Below, one piece after another: positions 44,768 through 53,955 of a stretch of 64,000 nt of DNA (position 1 is the first letter of the stretch; every line of letters begins with the position of its first letter). Location: NCBI GenBank assembly GCA_026129865.1, contig JAHCHG010000001.1, positions 682,001-746,000 of the forward strand. Direction: 5' to 3'. The DNA comes from Pyrinomonadaceae bacterium. GTDB taxonomy: Bacteria; Acidobacteriota; Blastocatellia; Pyrinomonadales; Pyrinomonadaceae. Both the position numbers and the translations under genes were made by a program. The notes beneath the pieces are model-generated. The model saw only the letters and a program-made list of their open reading frames with translations, did not search any database and had not been told where the DNA came from.

Positions 44768-46357
44768 ATGGAACGCAAGGAAAAATTTCAAACTTCGTCC
44801 GGGATCGAATTTCCGGAAGAGTTCAATCCGGAAAATACCGATATCAATTTCGAAGATGAGATCGCGCACGCCGGCGAGTTTCCCTACACGCGCGGGGTTC
44901 GCAAAAATATGTACCGCGGCAGATTTTGGACAATGCGCCAGTATGCCGGATTTGCCACGGCTGAAGAATCTAACGAGCGGTACAAATATCTCCTGTCTCA
45001 GGGAACGACCGGATTAAGCGTCGCGTTCGATCTTCCGACGCAGATCGGTCTCGATTCCGACGATCCGCTTTCCGCAGGCGAGGTTGGAAAAGTCGGCGTC
45101 GCCATTGATTCGCTCGAAGATATGCTGACGCTCTTCGACGGAATTCCGCTTGATAAAGTCTCAACCTCAATGACGATAAATGCGACCGCTTCGACGCTTT
45201 TATGTCTTTATTTAACGGTCGCGAAGAAGCAAAATGTGTCGTTCGACAAGGTGAACGGAACGATCCAGAACGATATTTTGAAAGAATATATTGCGCGCGG
45301 AACTTATATATTTCCGCCGAAACCGTCGATGCGGCTGATCACCGACACATTTGCGTTTTGTGCCGATCAGGTACCGAACTGGAATACGATCTCGATCTCC
45401 GGCTATCACATTCGCGAAGCCGGCAGCACCGCCGCGCAGGAGATCGCATTTACGCTCGGCGACGCGATCGCCTATGTCGAAGCGGCTTTGGACGCGGGCT
45501 TGAACATCGACGATTTCGCGCCGCGGCTGTCTTTTTTCTTTAACGCTCACAATAATTTATTAGAAGAAATAGCAAAATTCCGCGCTGCCCGGCGGCTTTG
45601 GGCAAAAACGATGAAAGAGCGTTTCGGTGCGAAAAAACCGAAATCGATGATGCTCCGCTTTCATTCTCAAACTGCCGGATCTACACTCACCGCGCAGCAG
45701 CCGGAGGTTAATATCGTCCGAACGACCGTTCAGGCGTTAGCGGCAGTACTTGGCGGGACGCAGAGCCTTCACACAAATTCAATGGACGAAGCGCTAAGTT
45801 TGCCGACCGAGCAGGCGGCGCGTATTGCGCTTCGAACCCAACAGGTTCTTGCATATGAATCGGGCATTGCGGATACGGTCGATCCTTTTGCCGGAAGCTA
45901 TGCCATCGAAGAATTGACGAATAAACTTGAACAAAAAGCCGTTGAATATATTGAAAAGATCGACGCGATGGGCGGAATGTTAAGCGCAATCGAAGCGGGC
46001 TATGTTCAGCGCGAGATTCAGGAAGCTGCGTATCAATACCAGCGCGCGTTAGAAAAGCGCGAAGAGATCGTCGTCGGCGTAAATCGTTTTCGTATCGACG
46101 AAGACGAATCGATTCCGATTTTGAAGGTTGACGACGCTATCGAAAAAGGTCAGATAGAACGCCTTCGCGCGCTTCGTGAAAAGCGTGACAAGCAAAATGC
46201 CGAACGTTCGATCGCCGAACTTTCCGCCGCAGCCGCGACGGGTCAAAATCTTGTTCCGATAATTCTGGACTGCGTTGAAAATTTTGTAACCGTCGGAGAA
46301 ATTTCAAACGAACTTCGCAAGGTTTGGGGCGAATATCGCGAAGCTGTGACCGTATAA
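44768..46357 (+). CDS. Methylmalonyl-CoA mutase large-subunit catalytic domain (no B12 domain)
   Basis: A 529-residue TIM-barrel catalytic domain. Segments are [66 protein letters not shown] and [20 protein letters not shown]. The C-terminal cobalamin-binding domain of long mutases is absent, so this is the split type, requiring a separate B12-binding subunit that is not in the window. It converts methylmalonyl-CoA and succinyl-CoA with adenosylcobalamin (isobutyryl-CoA mutases are close). It is followed one base later by the DUF2254 gene. Confidence 0.92.
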   Translation: MERKEKFQTSSGIEFPEEFNPENTDINFEDEIAHAGEFPYTRGVRKNMYRGRFWTMRQYAGFATAEESNERYKYLLSQGTTGLSVAFDLPTQIGLDSDDPLSAGEVGKVGVAIDSLEDMLTLFDGIPLDKVSTSMTINATASTLLCLYLTVAKKQNVSFDKVNGTIQNDILKEYIARGTYIFPPKPSMRLITDTFAFCADQVPNWNTISISGYHIREAGSTAAQEIAFTLGDAIAYVEAALDAGLNIDDFAPRLSFFFNAHNNLLEEIAKFRAARRLWAKTMKERFGAKKPKSMMLRFHSQTAGSTLTAQQPEVNIVRTTVQALAAVLGGTQSLHTNSMDEALSLPTEQAARIALRTQQVLAYESGIADTVDPFAGSYAIEELTNKLEQKAVEYIEKIDAMGGMLSAIEAGYVQREIQEAAYQYQRALEKREEIVVGVNRFRIDEDESIPILKVDDAIEKGQIERLRALREKRDKQNAERSIAELSAAAATGQNLVPIILDCVENFVTVGEISNELRKVWGEYREAVTV

Positions 46358-46358
46358 A

Positions 46359-47717
46359 ATGACTAAGACAATGAACTTATGGAATCGGCTGATGTCGACG
46401 CTGTGGTTTGTCCCGGCGCTGTTCGTCATTGCCGGATTAATTCTCGGGATCGCTTTTATCGGGGTCGATTATTTTTTCGAGAGCCCGTTCCAGCGCATTC
46501 CGATGTTTTTCGGCGTTCAACCTTCCGGCGCACGTGATATTTTGGCTGTCATTGCGGGATCTTCGATCACGGTCGCGGGAACCGTTTTTTCGATTACGAT
46601 CATCGCTCTCACTTTGGCTTCGACTCAATTTTCGCCGCGGATCTTGCGCAATTTTATGCGCGATACGGGAAATCAGGCGGTTCTCGGCGCGCTTGTTGGG
46701 ATCTTTGCATACTGCATCGTCGTTTTGCGAACGATTCGCGACGGCGGCGACAATCCCGATCTCGATTTTGTCCCGACAACCGCGGTTTTCTTCGGCGTCA
46801 TTTTCGGATTTTTCGGCGTTGGCTGCCTTATCTATTTCATCCATCACGTCGCAACATCGATCCAGGCTTCGAGCATAATTTCAGCCATCGCTAAAGAGAC
46901 GATCGCAGAAGTAGAGCGAACCTTTCCGGACGAATCCCCCGAGCAGAACGTTCCCGTTTCAATTGAAAAGCTCTTGCAGAAACCACCGGCTTTTACCGTC
47001 ACTTCGAATCAGAGCGGATATGTGCAAAATGCAGATTCCAATGAACTTAAGGCGATTGCAGCGGAATACGATCTCGTCATCAGAATGCAGCGGCGCATCG
47101 GGCAATTTGCAATTTCCGGGCTTCCTGTTTTAGATGTTTTTTCCGAAAGCGATAGTTATCGACCGGACGAATCGACTATCGTTCGAATGCGCTCGGTTTA
47201 CAATATCGGCAGCTACCGCACGGTCGAAGGCGATGTCGCGTTTGGTCTGCGGCAATTAGTCGATATTGCGCTGAAAGCGCTTTCGCCCGCCGTAAATGAC
47301 TCGACCACGGCGGTTACATGCGTCGATTATATCGGTTCGATCATGGTGTCGATCGCAAGAAAGCCGTCTTGTCCGTCGCATCTTTACCAGGACAGACAAT
47401 TGCGCGTGGTGATGGAAGAACAGCGTTTCGAGGATTTTTTCGATCTCGCCTTTAATCAGATTCGGCAAAACACAGGTGGAAATGTGGCGGTCATTCTTCG
47501 ATTGTTAAATTCCATTAATGTTTTAAGCAAGGTTAATGCAAACCTTAAATTTAAAGAAGAACGAAACGAAAGACACGAATTAATTCAGTCGCAGGCAGAC
47601 CTACTATTTGCTCTGGCGCAACGAACCGTGCCCGAGAAAGAGGATCTCCGGAAAGTCGAAAAGCTTTACGATCGGGTTCATGCTTCTCTGACGGAAACAC
47701 GTTCGAAATTCCAATAA
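46359..47717 (+). CDS. DUF2254 integral membrane protein
   Basis: A 452-residue membrane protein. Four transmembrane helices occupy about residues 15-175, with the DUF2254 hallmark ARDILAVIAGSSITVAGTVFSITIIALTLASTQFSPRIL. The C-terminal half is soluble. Function is not established. Only one base separates it from the mutase stop, so translation is likely coupled, although no functional link is obvious. Confidence 0.88.
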   Translation: MTKTMNLWNRLMSTLWFVPALFVIAGLILGIAFIGVDYFFESPFQRIPMFFGVQPSGARDILAVIAGSSITVAGTVFSITIIALTLASTQFSPRILRNFMRDTGNQAVLGALVGIFAYCIVVLRTIRDGGDNPDLDFVPTTAVFFGVIFGFFGVGCLIYFIHHVATSIQASSIISAIAKETIAEVERTFPDESPEQNVPVSIEKLLQKPPAFTVTSNQSGYVQNADSNELKAIAAEYDLVIRMQRRIGQFAISGLPVLDVFSESDSYRPDESTIVRMRSVYNIGSYRTVEGDVAFGLRQLVDIALKALSPAVNDSTTAVTCVDYIGSIMVSIARKPSCPSHLYQDRQLRVVMEEQRFEDFFDLAFNQIRQNTGGNVAVILRLLNSINVLSKVNANLKFKEERNERHELIQSQADLLFALAQRTVPEKEDLRKVEKLYDRVHASLTETRSKFQ

Positions 47718-47740
47718 AAAAAGCGGCGAACCGCTCTTTC
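47716..47740 (-). terminator. Minus-strand terminator of the short membrane protein gene
   Basis: AGCGG (47722-47726) and CCGCT (47731-47735) flank CGAA. On the minus strand TTTTTTATTGG follows, giving a good U run; on the plus strand the T run is weaker. Confidence 0.7.
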
Positions 47741-47760
47741 CAATAAATTTCTATCACGAT

Positions 47761-48177
47761 TTAAGAATTCTTCACCAAAAAGGTCGCCGGTGCGGACGAG
47801 TATTCAAATTCGTATTTGTATACCCAAAGCCCGAACGGCAGAAGTTCGACATCTTTCGTATAACTGACGTGCCCGGTGATCGCTTTATCCTTCATCGTTA
47901 CTTCGAGCACGGCGTCATCAGGGATATTGTTGACCTTTGCCGCCTGAAAAAGATTTTTCTTCACGACATCGATCGGTGCTTTCCCGCTGGTCGGCAAAAC
48001 CGTCCCTTTTACGATCGCGCCGTCAATATCCTGTTTGAAACTTTCGCCCTGGTAGGCGACCGGCACAAAATTATAGCCGGCGTTGCCGATCAAAATAAAA
48101 ACTACCAGCGCCAGCAGCAACTTAATGCCGGCACCGCCCCGCTCCGAATTGCGGTTGATTGAAAAACTTTTGTTCAT
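47761..48177 (-). CDS. Hypothetical protein with one transmembrane helix
   Basis: A 138-residue protein with one membrane helix at about residues 20-38 (LLLALVVFILIGNAGY), then a periplasmic domain not recognised (YQGESFKQDIDGAIVKG). The basic N-terminus resembles pilin-like or DUF4845-type proteins, but no prepilin cleavage motif is clear. ATG 48177 has AGAGG eight bases upstream; the frame could add six residues. It is 34 bases downstream of aroB on the same strand. Confidence 0.7.
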   Translation of the reverse strand: MNKSFSINRNSERGGAGIKLLLALVVFILIGNAGYNFVPVAYQGESFKQDIDGAIVKGTVLPTSGKAPIDVVKKNLFQAAKVNNIPDDAVLEVTMKDKAITGHVSYTKDVELLPFGLWVYKYEFEYSSAPATFLVKNS

Positions 48178-48211
48178 ATTACGAACCTCTTTCAAAATGA
48201 GCTTCGGAAAT

Positions 48212-49366
48212 TTAACTTTCCAGACTTGTTTCGAGCGATTCTTCGATCATTTCATTTGAAATGTCATTTCCATCGCGAATTACCGGTACGCCAAGATCTT
48301 TGAGAAACACCCATTGCAGTGAGTTATCGACAATTTTCTTGTCAAAAGCGAATGCCTCGACGATCTTGTTTTTGTTGATGTTGCTGGCTTTAGGAAGACT
48401 TCCCGCCCGATGCACAACATCGTACAACAAGTTTAATCTATTTTCATCCAGTTTTTCAAGTCTTTTTGATAGTTCGCCGGCGAATAAAATTCCATAACCG
48501 ACCGCCTCCCCGTGCTTGAAATACCGATAATCTGTCGCCTTTTCGAGCGCGTGCGCGAGCGTATGTCCAAAATTGAGGATCTTGCGAGAAAGGCTGTCGG
48601 TGCGCGCGGCAGCTTCAAACTCATCTTGCGTGACAACCGCGGCTTTAAAATGGATCTGATCGGCGACGAGATTTGCGAGTGAAGCTAAAAAGTCTTCATT
48701 ATCGAACGAATCTGCAAATTTTGCGACCGGATTTTGCTCGAGAAAATTTCGGGTGCTCTCAAATAGTTCCCCTCCGGCGAGTGCACCGTGCTTGATCGCT
48801 TCGCAGAAGCCGGCGGTAACTTCGCGTGCTTCAAGTGTTTTCAGTACATCGACGTCTATAAAAACACCGCTGGGTTGATAAAACGAACCGATCAAATTTT
48901 TTCCGAATTCGGTATTTACAGCAGTTTTTCCGCCGACCGAAGAATCGATCATCGATAGCAGCGTCGTCGGAAACTGCAAAAACGCGATGCCGCGAAGATA
49001 GATCGCCGCCGCGAAGCCTGCCAGATCGCCGACGACGCCGCCGCCGAGCGCGGCGACGACATCGGTTCGCGCAAATCCGTTCGAACTTAAGAATCGCAAA
49101 AGATCCTCGAGCGAATTTAAGCTTTTATACTCTTCACCGTCGCGCATTTTCCACTCGAAGACGTAGAATCCGGCGGAACGAAAGCTTGCTGCAGCAGCGT
49201 TGCCGTAAAGATTGAAAACTTTATCGTTCGACACCAGCACGACTTTCTTATCCGCCGTTTGCAGCGTATTTGCCGCCCAATCGCCGCAGTCGGCGAAATT
49301 TCCGGCTCCAATGTCTATTGGATATTTTTTTGCGGCACCTTTTAATGTAATTTCAAGTGATCTCAT
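48212..49366 (-). CDS. aroB: 3-dehydroquinate synthase
   Basis: A 384-residue AroB. Motifs are VVAALGGGVVGDLAGFAA, YLRGIAFLQFPTTLLSMID, SSVGGKTAVN and NFGHTLAHALE with zinc-binding histidines. It converts DAHP to 3-dehydroquinate in the shikimate pathway. Length is normal and all motifs are intact. It lies 14 bases after the unrecognised 450-residue gene, so the two are likely one transcript. Confidence 0.95.
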   Translation of the reverse strand: MRSLEITLKGAAKKYPIDIGAGNFADCGDWAANTLQTADKKVVLVSNDKVFNLYGNAAAASFRSAGFYVFEWKMRDGEEYKSLNSLEDLLRFLSSNGFARTDVVAALGGGVVGDLAGFAAAIYLRGIAFLQFPTTLLSMIDSSVGGKTAVNTEFGKNLIGSFYQPSGVFIDVDVLKTLEAREVTAGFCEAIKHGALAGGELFESTRNFLEQNPVAKFADSFDNEDFLASLANLVADQIHFKAAVVTQDEFEAAARTDSLSRKILNFGHTLAHALEKATDYRYFKHGEAVGYGILFAGELSKRLEKLDENRLNLLYDVVHRAGSLPKASNINKNKIVEAFAFDKKIVDNSLQWVFLKDLGVPVIRDGNDISNEMIEESLETSLES

Positions 49367-49380
49367 TGTGATTTATTGAA

Positions 49381-50733
49381 CTAATTTAACGATTCGGCAA
49401 GAAACTCAAAACTCGTTTCAAATCCCATCAAATTCGCCAGTTCTTCAGGCTGATATCTCGACGCGGTATTCCAGATATCGATCAGTTCTTCGAAAGACGC
49501 GCGGTTTTTCCACCAGTTAAAATCGTATTTTGCCCGCAAATATTCTCGCAAGCCGTAACCAAAGAGCGAACTTCGAAGCAAACTTCGATCTGAATCGTCA
49601 AAGGAAATGAGTCCAATTGGATAAGTGCCGGCTGCATTTACTCCGACTTTTAAACTATTTTCACTTTCAAAGACCTCGTCAAGCTTCGAGGTTAAGGCAA
49701 ATACTGCGCGATTAAATTTGATAGCAGCTATCCGCGATCGAATTTGACCAAGCCTTTTTAATTTTTGAGTTTGGACCAAATGTTCGATGGAAGTTTGATC
49801 TTCGATCCGGAAACAATTACGAATAAATCCATCATCTTCCAACAGCGATTCGAACAGAATTCCGTATCCGGTTCGCAAAATATTTTGCGGCGGGTGAACG
49901 AATTCAGGATATCGTGAATAAAGATCGGCAGAAGTCCATGCGTTTTGATTGACCGCGCCGAAATTAAACAAAAAATCCGAGTAATGTTCAATGCCGGATA
50001 GATCGGGGAAAAATATATAATTTCGATCCGGAATCGACGGTGAAAAACTTTGGATTCTTAATGCTGCCGGCGCATTTTTTACTTCGATCTGGGGAACATT
50101 TCGCTCGGGAAAAGAAAAGTTCTTTAAAATCTCTCGATAGAACGATCTGAGCGACCGCCCCGGAAAAACCGACTTTAACATTTTTTCAATAGAATGCTTT
50201 CGCGCAGCGCTGATCTCTTGATCTCTTTGTCGAGAAGCAAAAGCTTCATCGGTCTTATTAATGAAAACGTCGGACTCTGCGTCGAATTTCCCGGTGTCAA
50301 CGCCGGAAAGCTTTTGCAGATACTCTTGAAAGTCCGTCAAGCCGAAATCGCTAACTGCACTGTTCAGAACAGCGATCTTCTCGTCGAAAAGCGCGATTAA
50401 TCCACGATTCCGATCAAGCGGTTCGTTCTGCGTTGCAGCACTCAAAACTTCGATTTCTGTCGAAATTTTGCCTGTCTTTTTCCGTAAATATCCGTGCTGC
50501 AGGATGTGAAGTAGAACTTTTCTTGCTTCGCACTCGACCTGACTGAGATTTTCGTCCGCGGTCCGCGAACGATCGAGCGCTTGTATCGTGTGAATTGAAA
50601 AAAGATCACTGAATCTATCGAAAATCTCAACAAGCGGGCGGTCGGGAGGCTTTCCCAAAAACTTAAGGTAACGAAACTTTTCAAGTTCCGTTTCCATCGA
50701 CCTGAGATTTTCGCGAACTTCCGCGAGATTCAT
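49381..50733 (-). CDS. Unrecognised 450-residue protein, possible degenerate metallopeptidase
   Basis: No signal peptide or membrane helix. The order of features (helical N-half, GIEHYSDFLFNFGAVNQNAW, then GYGILFESLLEDDGF and a C-terminal LREYLRAKYDFNWWKN) faintly resembles M3/M32-type peptidases after the HExxH helix, but no HExxH is present; NFGAVNQ occupies where it would be. This is only a visual impression. The gene is preceded by the structured RNA region at 50793-50992, which would be its 5' leader, and is followed 14 bases later by aroB. Confidence 0.65.
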   Translation of the reverse strand: MNLAEVRENLRSMETELEKFRYLKFLGKPPDRPLVEIFDRFSDLFSIHTIQALDRSRTADENLSQVECEARKVLLHILQHGYLRKKTGKISTEIEVLSAATQNEPLDRNRGLIALFDEKIAVLNSAVSDFGLTDFQEYLQKLSGVDTGKFDAESDVFINKTDEAFASRQRDQEISAARKHSIEKMLKSVFPGRSLRSFYREILKNFSFPERNVPQIEVKNAPAALRIQSFSPSIPDRNYIFFPDLSGIEHYSDFLFNFGAVNQNAWTSADLYSRYPEFVHPPQNILRTGYGILFESLLEDDGFIRNCFRIEDQTSIEHLVQTQKLKRLGQIRSRIAAIKFNRAVFALTSKLDEVFESENSLKVGVNAAGTYPIGLISFDDSDRSLLRSSLFGYGLREYLRAKYDFNWWKNRASFEELIDIWNTASRYQPEELANLMGFETSFEFLAESLN

Positions 50734-50792
50734 ATGTTGAAGATTAGCCCAGCCGAACGGCTTTAGCCAGTTTGCGCGGAAACGTCGGATTT

Positions 50793-50992
50793 AAAAATAT
50801 AAAACGGGTGGAGCAACGTGGAAGTGTGCCGCACCCGCCAATTCGCAGTTACTGTCCTCACCCCAGCAACCACTGGAAACGGAGGTTTCACCTACCGTTT
50901 CGGTATCCTTAATATAACCTCACGCGAAAGCTTTTTGCAAGGCGGGCGAAAAACGCGTTCCGACATCTCAAGTGATTCTTGCAGCGTTTTTC
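50793..50992 (-). ncRNA. Candidate structured RNA with terminator and competing helix
   Basis: The minus strand can fold a compact set of helices: 50984-50992 with 50948-50956 (9 bp), 50941-50948 with 50832-50839 (8 bp, one G-U), 50924-50928 with 50842-50846 (5 bp), 50916-50921 with 50882-50887 (6 bp) enclosing a TACCG hairpin, and 50873-50876 with 50863-50866. A terminator-like hairpin (50805-50810 with 50832-50837, then TTTTATATTTTT) shares bases with the second helix, so the two cannot coexist. The G-U pair is A-C on the plus strand, favouring minus-strand RNA. The class is not recognised. It would lead into the 450-residue gene and aroB. Confidence 0.5.
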
Positions 50993-51028
50993 CTGCAGCG
51001 GCTCGTTAGCGTCCGATCGTTCGATCTT

Positions 51029-52378
51029 TTAACTAAGTACCTTTTTTATAATTCCGGAAAGTTTTTTCGCCTGTGCCTCGATCTTTGCCTGATGGTCACC
51101 TTCGATCATAACCCTTGCCAGATTTTCCGTTCCGGAATAACGCAAAAGCAAACGACCTTTTTCGCCAAGCTCAGTTTCGATCTGAGCCGCTGCTTCGCAT
51201 ATTTCCGGAACCTCGTCAAACGGTATTTTTTTTCCGACGTGAACATTATAAAGCACCTGCGGGTAGGAAACGAATCCGTCGGTCATTTCGGAAAGCGGCT
51301 TGCTGCCGGCAAAACGGATCGCCTCCAGTAGGAAAAGCGCCGTAAACATACCGTCGCCGACCAGGCTTTTCTGCGGAAAAATGATGTGACCGGATTGTTC
51401 TCCGCCCAGCGAACCCGCACTTTCCAACAGTTCGCGAAGCACATATTTATCTCCGACCGCCGTTCGCGTAAGCTTTATGCCGACTCGCGACAGAGCTTTT
51501 TCAAGCCCGATATTACTCATTACAGTAGCAACGACAGTATCGTTTGCAAGCTCGCCGACCAACCGCAAATGCTGCGCCATTATCCATAAAATTGCATCGC
51601 CGTCCACGAAATTTCCTTTCCCGTCGACGAACAACGACCGGTCTGCATCGCCGTCAAATGCGACCCCCAGATCAGCATTGTTTTCAACCACAAGCTTTTG
51701 AAGCCCGGCAATATGAAGCGAACCGCAATCGCGATTGATGTTTTTTCCGTCAGGAGAATTATGAACAGCGATCACTTCGGCACCGATCGATCGAAAGAGG
51801 TCCGGCGCAAGAGACGACGCGGCGCCGTTGGCGCAATCCAACACGATCTTTATTCCTGCTGCGGAAAGCCCGTTAAACTGGTTTCGTAAATGATCGAGAT
51901 AGATCTTCTGCAAATCTTCATTTGCTTTTGGATGATCGTCGTGCGAAGGAACTTCTTCACGTTTTCCCGAAGTTCCTGCAACAAATTCTTCGATCTTTTT
52001 TTCAGTTTCCCCGTCCAGCTTTTTCCCGCACGGGGAAAATATTTTTATTCCGTTATCTTCGAAGGGATTATGCGATGCGCTGATGACAACGCCTGCATCG
52101 AGGTCGAGATGTTTAGCGAGGAAAGCAACGCCCGGAGTGGTAATGACGCCCGCAGACGAACATTCGGCACCTTCGCTGCGGGCGCCGCTGACGAAAGATC
52201 GCTCGATCCAATCTCCGCTCTCACGCGTGTCGCGTCCGATCACAAACCTTGCATTCCGCCCGAGTTTTTCACGAAGTTCGATCGCAAGGGATCTTCCGAT
52301 CGATGCGACAGTTGCGGCGTCAAGAGGAAATTCTCCGGCTTTGCCGCGAATTCCGTCTGTTCCAAAAAGTGAATTCAT
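51029..52378 (-). CDS. glmM: Phosphoglucosamine mutase
   Basis: A 449-residue alpha-D-phosphohexomutase. It starts SLFGTDGIRGKAGE-like, has the phosphoserine loop VVISASHNPFEDNG, the magnesium loop FDGDADRSLF, GGEQSGHIIF for sugar recognition, and the phosphate loop RYSGTENLARVM. It isomerises glucosamine-6-phosphate to glucosamine-1-phosphate for peptidoglycan precursors. All motifs are present. The structured RNA element lies just downstream on the same strand. Confidence 0.93.
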   Translation of the reverse strand: MNSLFGTDGIRGKAGEFPLDAATVASIGRSLAIELREKLGRNARFVIGRDTRESGDWIERSFVSGARSEGAECSSAGVITTPGVAFLAKHLDLDAGVVISASHNPFEDNGIKIFSPCGKKLDGETEKKIEEFVAGTSGKREEVPSHDDHPKANEDLQKIYLDHLRNQFNGLSAAGIKIVLDCANGAASSLAPDLFRSIGAEVIAVHNSPDGKNINRDCGSLHIAGLQKLVVENNADLGVAFDGDADRSLFVDGKGNFVDGDAILWIMAQHLRLVGELANDTVVATVMSNIGLEKALSRVGIKLTRTAVGDKYVLRELLESAGSLGGEQSGHIIFPQKSLVGDGMFTALFLLEAIRFAGSKPLSEMTDGFVSYPQVLYNVHVGKKIPFDEVPEICEAAAQIETELGEKGRLLLRYSGTENLARVMIEGDHQAKIEAQAKKLSGIIKKVLS

Positions 52379-52641
52379 TTATTAATTTACGTGTCTAAAA
52401 TTTTGTTCCTAAGCAATTGAAGATTCTTATATTTACATAATAACTGAGATTGCAATATCCGGAAAATGTACTCAATCTATAACCAATAGTTGTAGGAAGT
52501 ATAAAAATTTAACACCTAGTTTGACAACCATTCCTGGAATGAGCGAATCTTTATATACGAGGTCGCAAGTTGGCGCCTCGAGTTTGTCCACTTTATTCTG
52601 CCGAAAGCATTAGCCAAAGCCAATTTAATTCAAGAAGTTTT

Positions 52642-53910
52642 ATGAAATTGAAAATCGCTCTTTCTTTGCTCCTCGTCTCGACATTTACATTAACAGCCGT
52701 GTCCCAGCAAAATGACAAGCCCGGCTTGCGTCCGCGCGTGATCGAACCCGACGAAGCGACAACAAAAGTCGTCGTGGTAACCGATGCGACAAAAAATATA
52801 CCCGCAACGCCCAAACCTACGCCTTACCGTGTTCCCGAACCGGTCAAGCAGGCAGACGAAGCCTCGGTTCAGCCGAATACCGGCGGTGCGTCGCGAATGT
52901 CTCTCGGGCAGATCAAAGCTAAGATCGAAGAGGCAAAACGTGAAATGCAGTCGCGACCGATCCTAACAGCTTCGGTCGATTCGATCTCGCTTGTCGAAGT
53001 CGTGAAATTGGCGTTTTACGACTGGGATGAACAGCATATCGATTTCGTGATCGTTCCCAAGGAAATGTTTTTGTCGCGTTCAAAAGATCTGGTAACGATT
53101 TCTTCAAAAGGAAAAGGGATCACCGTTAGAACAATTCGCGGAAACGGCGTAAACACGCCGGTGATGATCTTCGATCAGAAAAACTACGCTCATCTGCCGC
53201 TGCTCGTCCAGTATCCGCGCGAGAACAACGGAATTTTACAAAATGTTGCGTTTTACGTTTCAACGCATCCCGGAATTGTAACGCCGGAAGTCGTTAATGC
53301 AGGAAAACTATACGTTCGTAACACTATCGACATTGCACGCGAAAATCTTCGAAAGAAAGGGCTCTATATTTCGCCGCAGGTAGCGGACATGGCTGAACGA
53401 CTTGCAGTAGTCGAGCATATCGATCACTGGCGGTTTAGAAACGAATATCATCCGAATATTTTTAATGACGTATTCGCGCTTTTCGCTTTGAACGAAGGCG
53501 ACACATATAAGTATTCGGTCAGCAGCGCCGGCGCCGGTGGAATGGTTCAAATGATTCCGTCAACGTATCGCATGATGCGGTCGCGTTATCCCCAAGTCGG
53601 TTTAATGCCCGATTTTGTTGAGGGAATGCGTAATCACGTAAATGCTTCTGAGGCAATGCTGCTCTATATTCAAATGACCTGGAACGACCTGATCGCCAGT
53701 GAAACGGTTAATGAAGCTTTGCGAGCTAAGATAGCGACTCCGACCGAATTGATGTCCGCCGGTTACAATTCGAATCCGGCTAGACTTCCGGGCTACATCA
53801 AACGCGGCGGCGCGGGTTGGAAAACTTTGATCCCGCGCGAAACACAGATCTATCTTGAAATAAACGAATCGTTCGACAAATACTTCCCATTAGTTGAGCG
53901 AACGAAATAG
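52642..53910 (+). CDS. Exported lytic transglycosylase (SLT-like) protein
   Basis: A 422-residue exported protein. A signal peptide (about 1-22) precedes a proline-rich linker, an N-terminal region of unknown type and a C-terminal lysozyme-like SLT domain: FALNEGDTYKYSVSSAGAGGMVQMIPSTY with the candidate catalytic glutamate in NEGD, then SAGYNSNPARLPGYI and RETQIYL. It would cleave peptidoglycan. ATG 52642 is preferred to the ORF start at 52570, whose first residues are not signal-like. The 260 bases upstream are AT-rich with a CATTCC/GGAATG inverted repeat at 52529-52541. A terminator follows. Confidence 0.82.
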   Translation: MKLKIALSLLLVSTFTLTAVSQQNDKPGLRPRVIEPDEATTKVVVVTDATKNIPATPKPTPYRVPEPVKQADEASVQPNTGGASRMSLGQIKAKIEEAKREMQSRPILTASVDSISLVEVVKLAFYDWDEQHIDFVIVPKEMFLSRSKDLVTISSKGKGITVRTIRGNGVNTPVMIFDQKNYAHLPLLVQYPRENNGILQNVAFYVSTHPGIVTPEVVNAGKLYVRNTIDIARENLRKKGLYISPQVADMAERLAVVEHIDHWRFRNEYHPNIFNDVFALFALNEGDTYKYSVSSAGAGGMVQMIPSTYRMMRSRYPQVGLMPDFVEGMRNHVNASEAMLLYIQMTWNDLIASETVNEALRAKIATPTELMSAGYNSNPARLPGYIKRGGAGWKTLIPRETQIYLEINESFDKYFPLVERTK

Positions 53911-53920
53911 TTTGAAAATA

Positions 53921-53955
53921 AAGCGGCGAGCATAACCTGCAAGCCGCTTTTTTTA
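53921..53955 (+). terminator. Terminator after the transglycosylase gene
   Basis: AAGCGGC (53921-53927) pairs with GCCGCTT (53943-53949), then a run of T. It reaches the stop of the convergent CYTH gene. Confidence 0.8.

Noticed and set aside
50793..50992. Assignment to a known riboswitch class (cobalamin, glmS, SAM, M-box)
   Set aside because: None of the conserved cores remembered for these classes is present in either strand; the name is left open.
50818..51009. 63-codon plus-strand open frame over the structured region
   Set aside because: It starts with GTG without a ribosome-binding site, resembles no protein known to the annotator, and coincides with helices that pair better on the minus strand.
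52521..52549. TTGACA plus CATTCC/GGAATG as a regulated promoter for the transglycosylase gene
   Set aside because: The only TATAAT-like sequence is about 24 bases from TTGACA, too far for a standard spacer; the inverted repeat alone is weak evidence.
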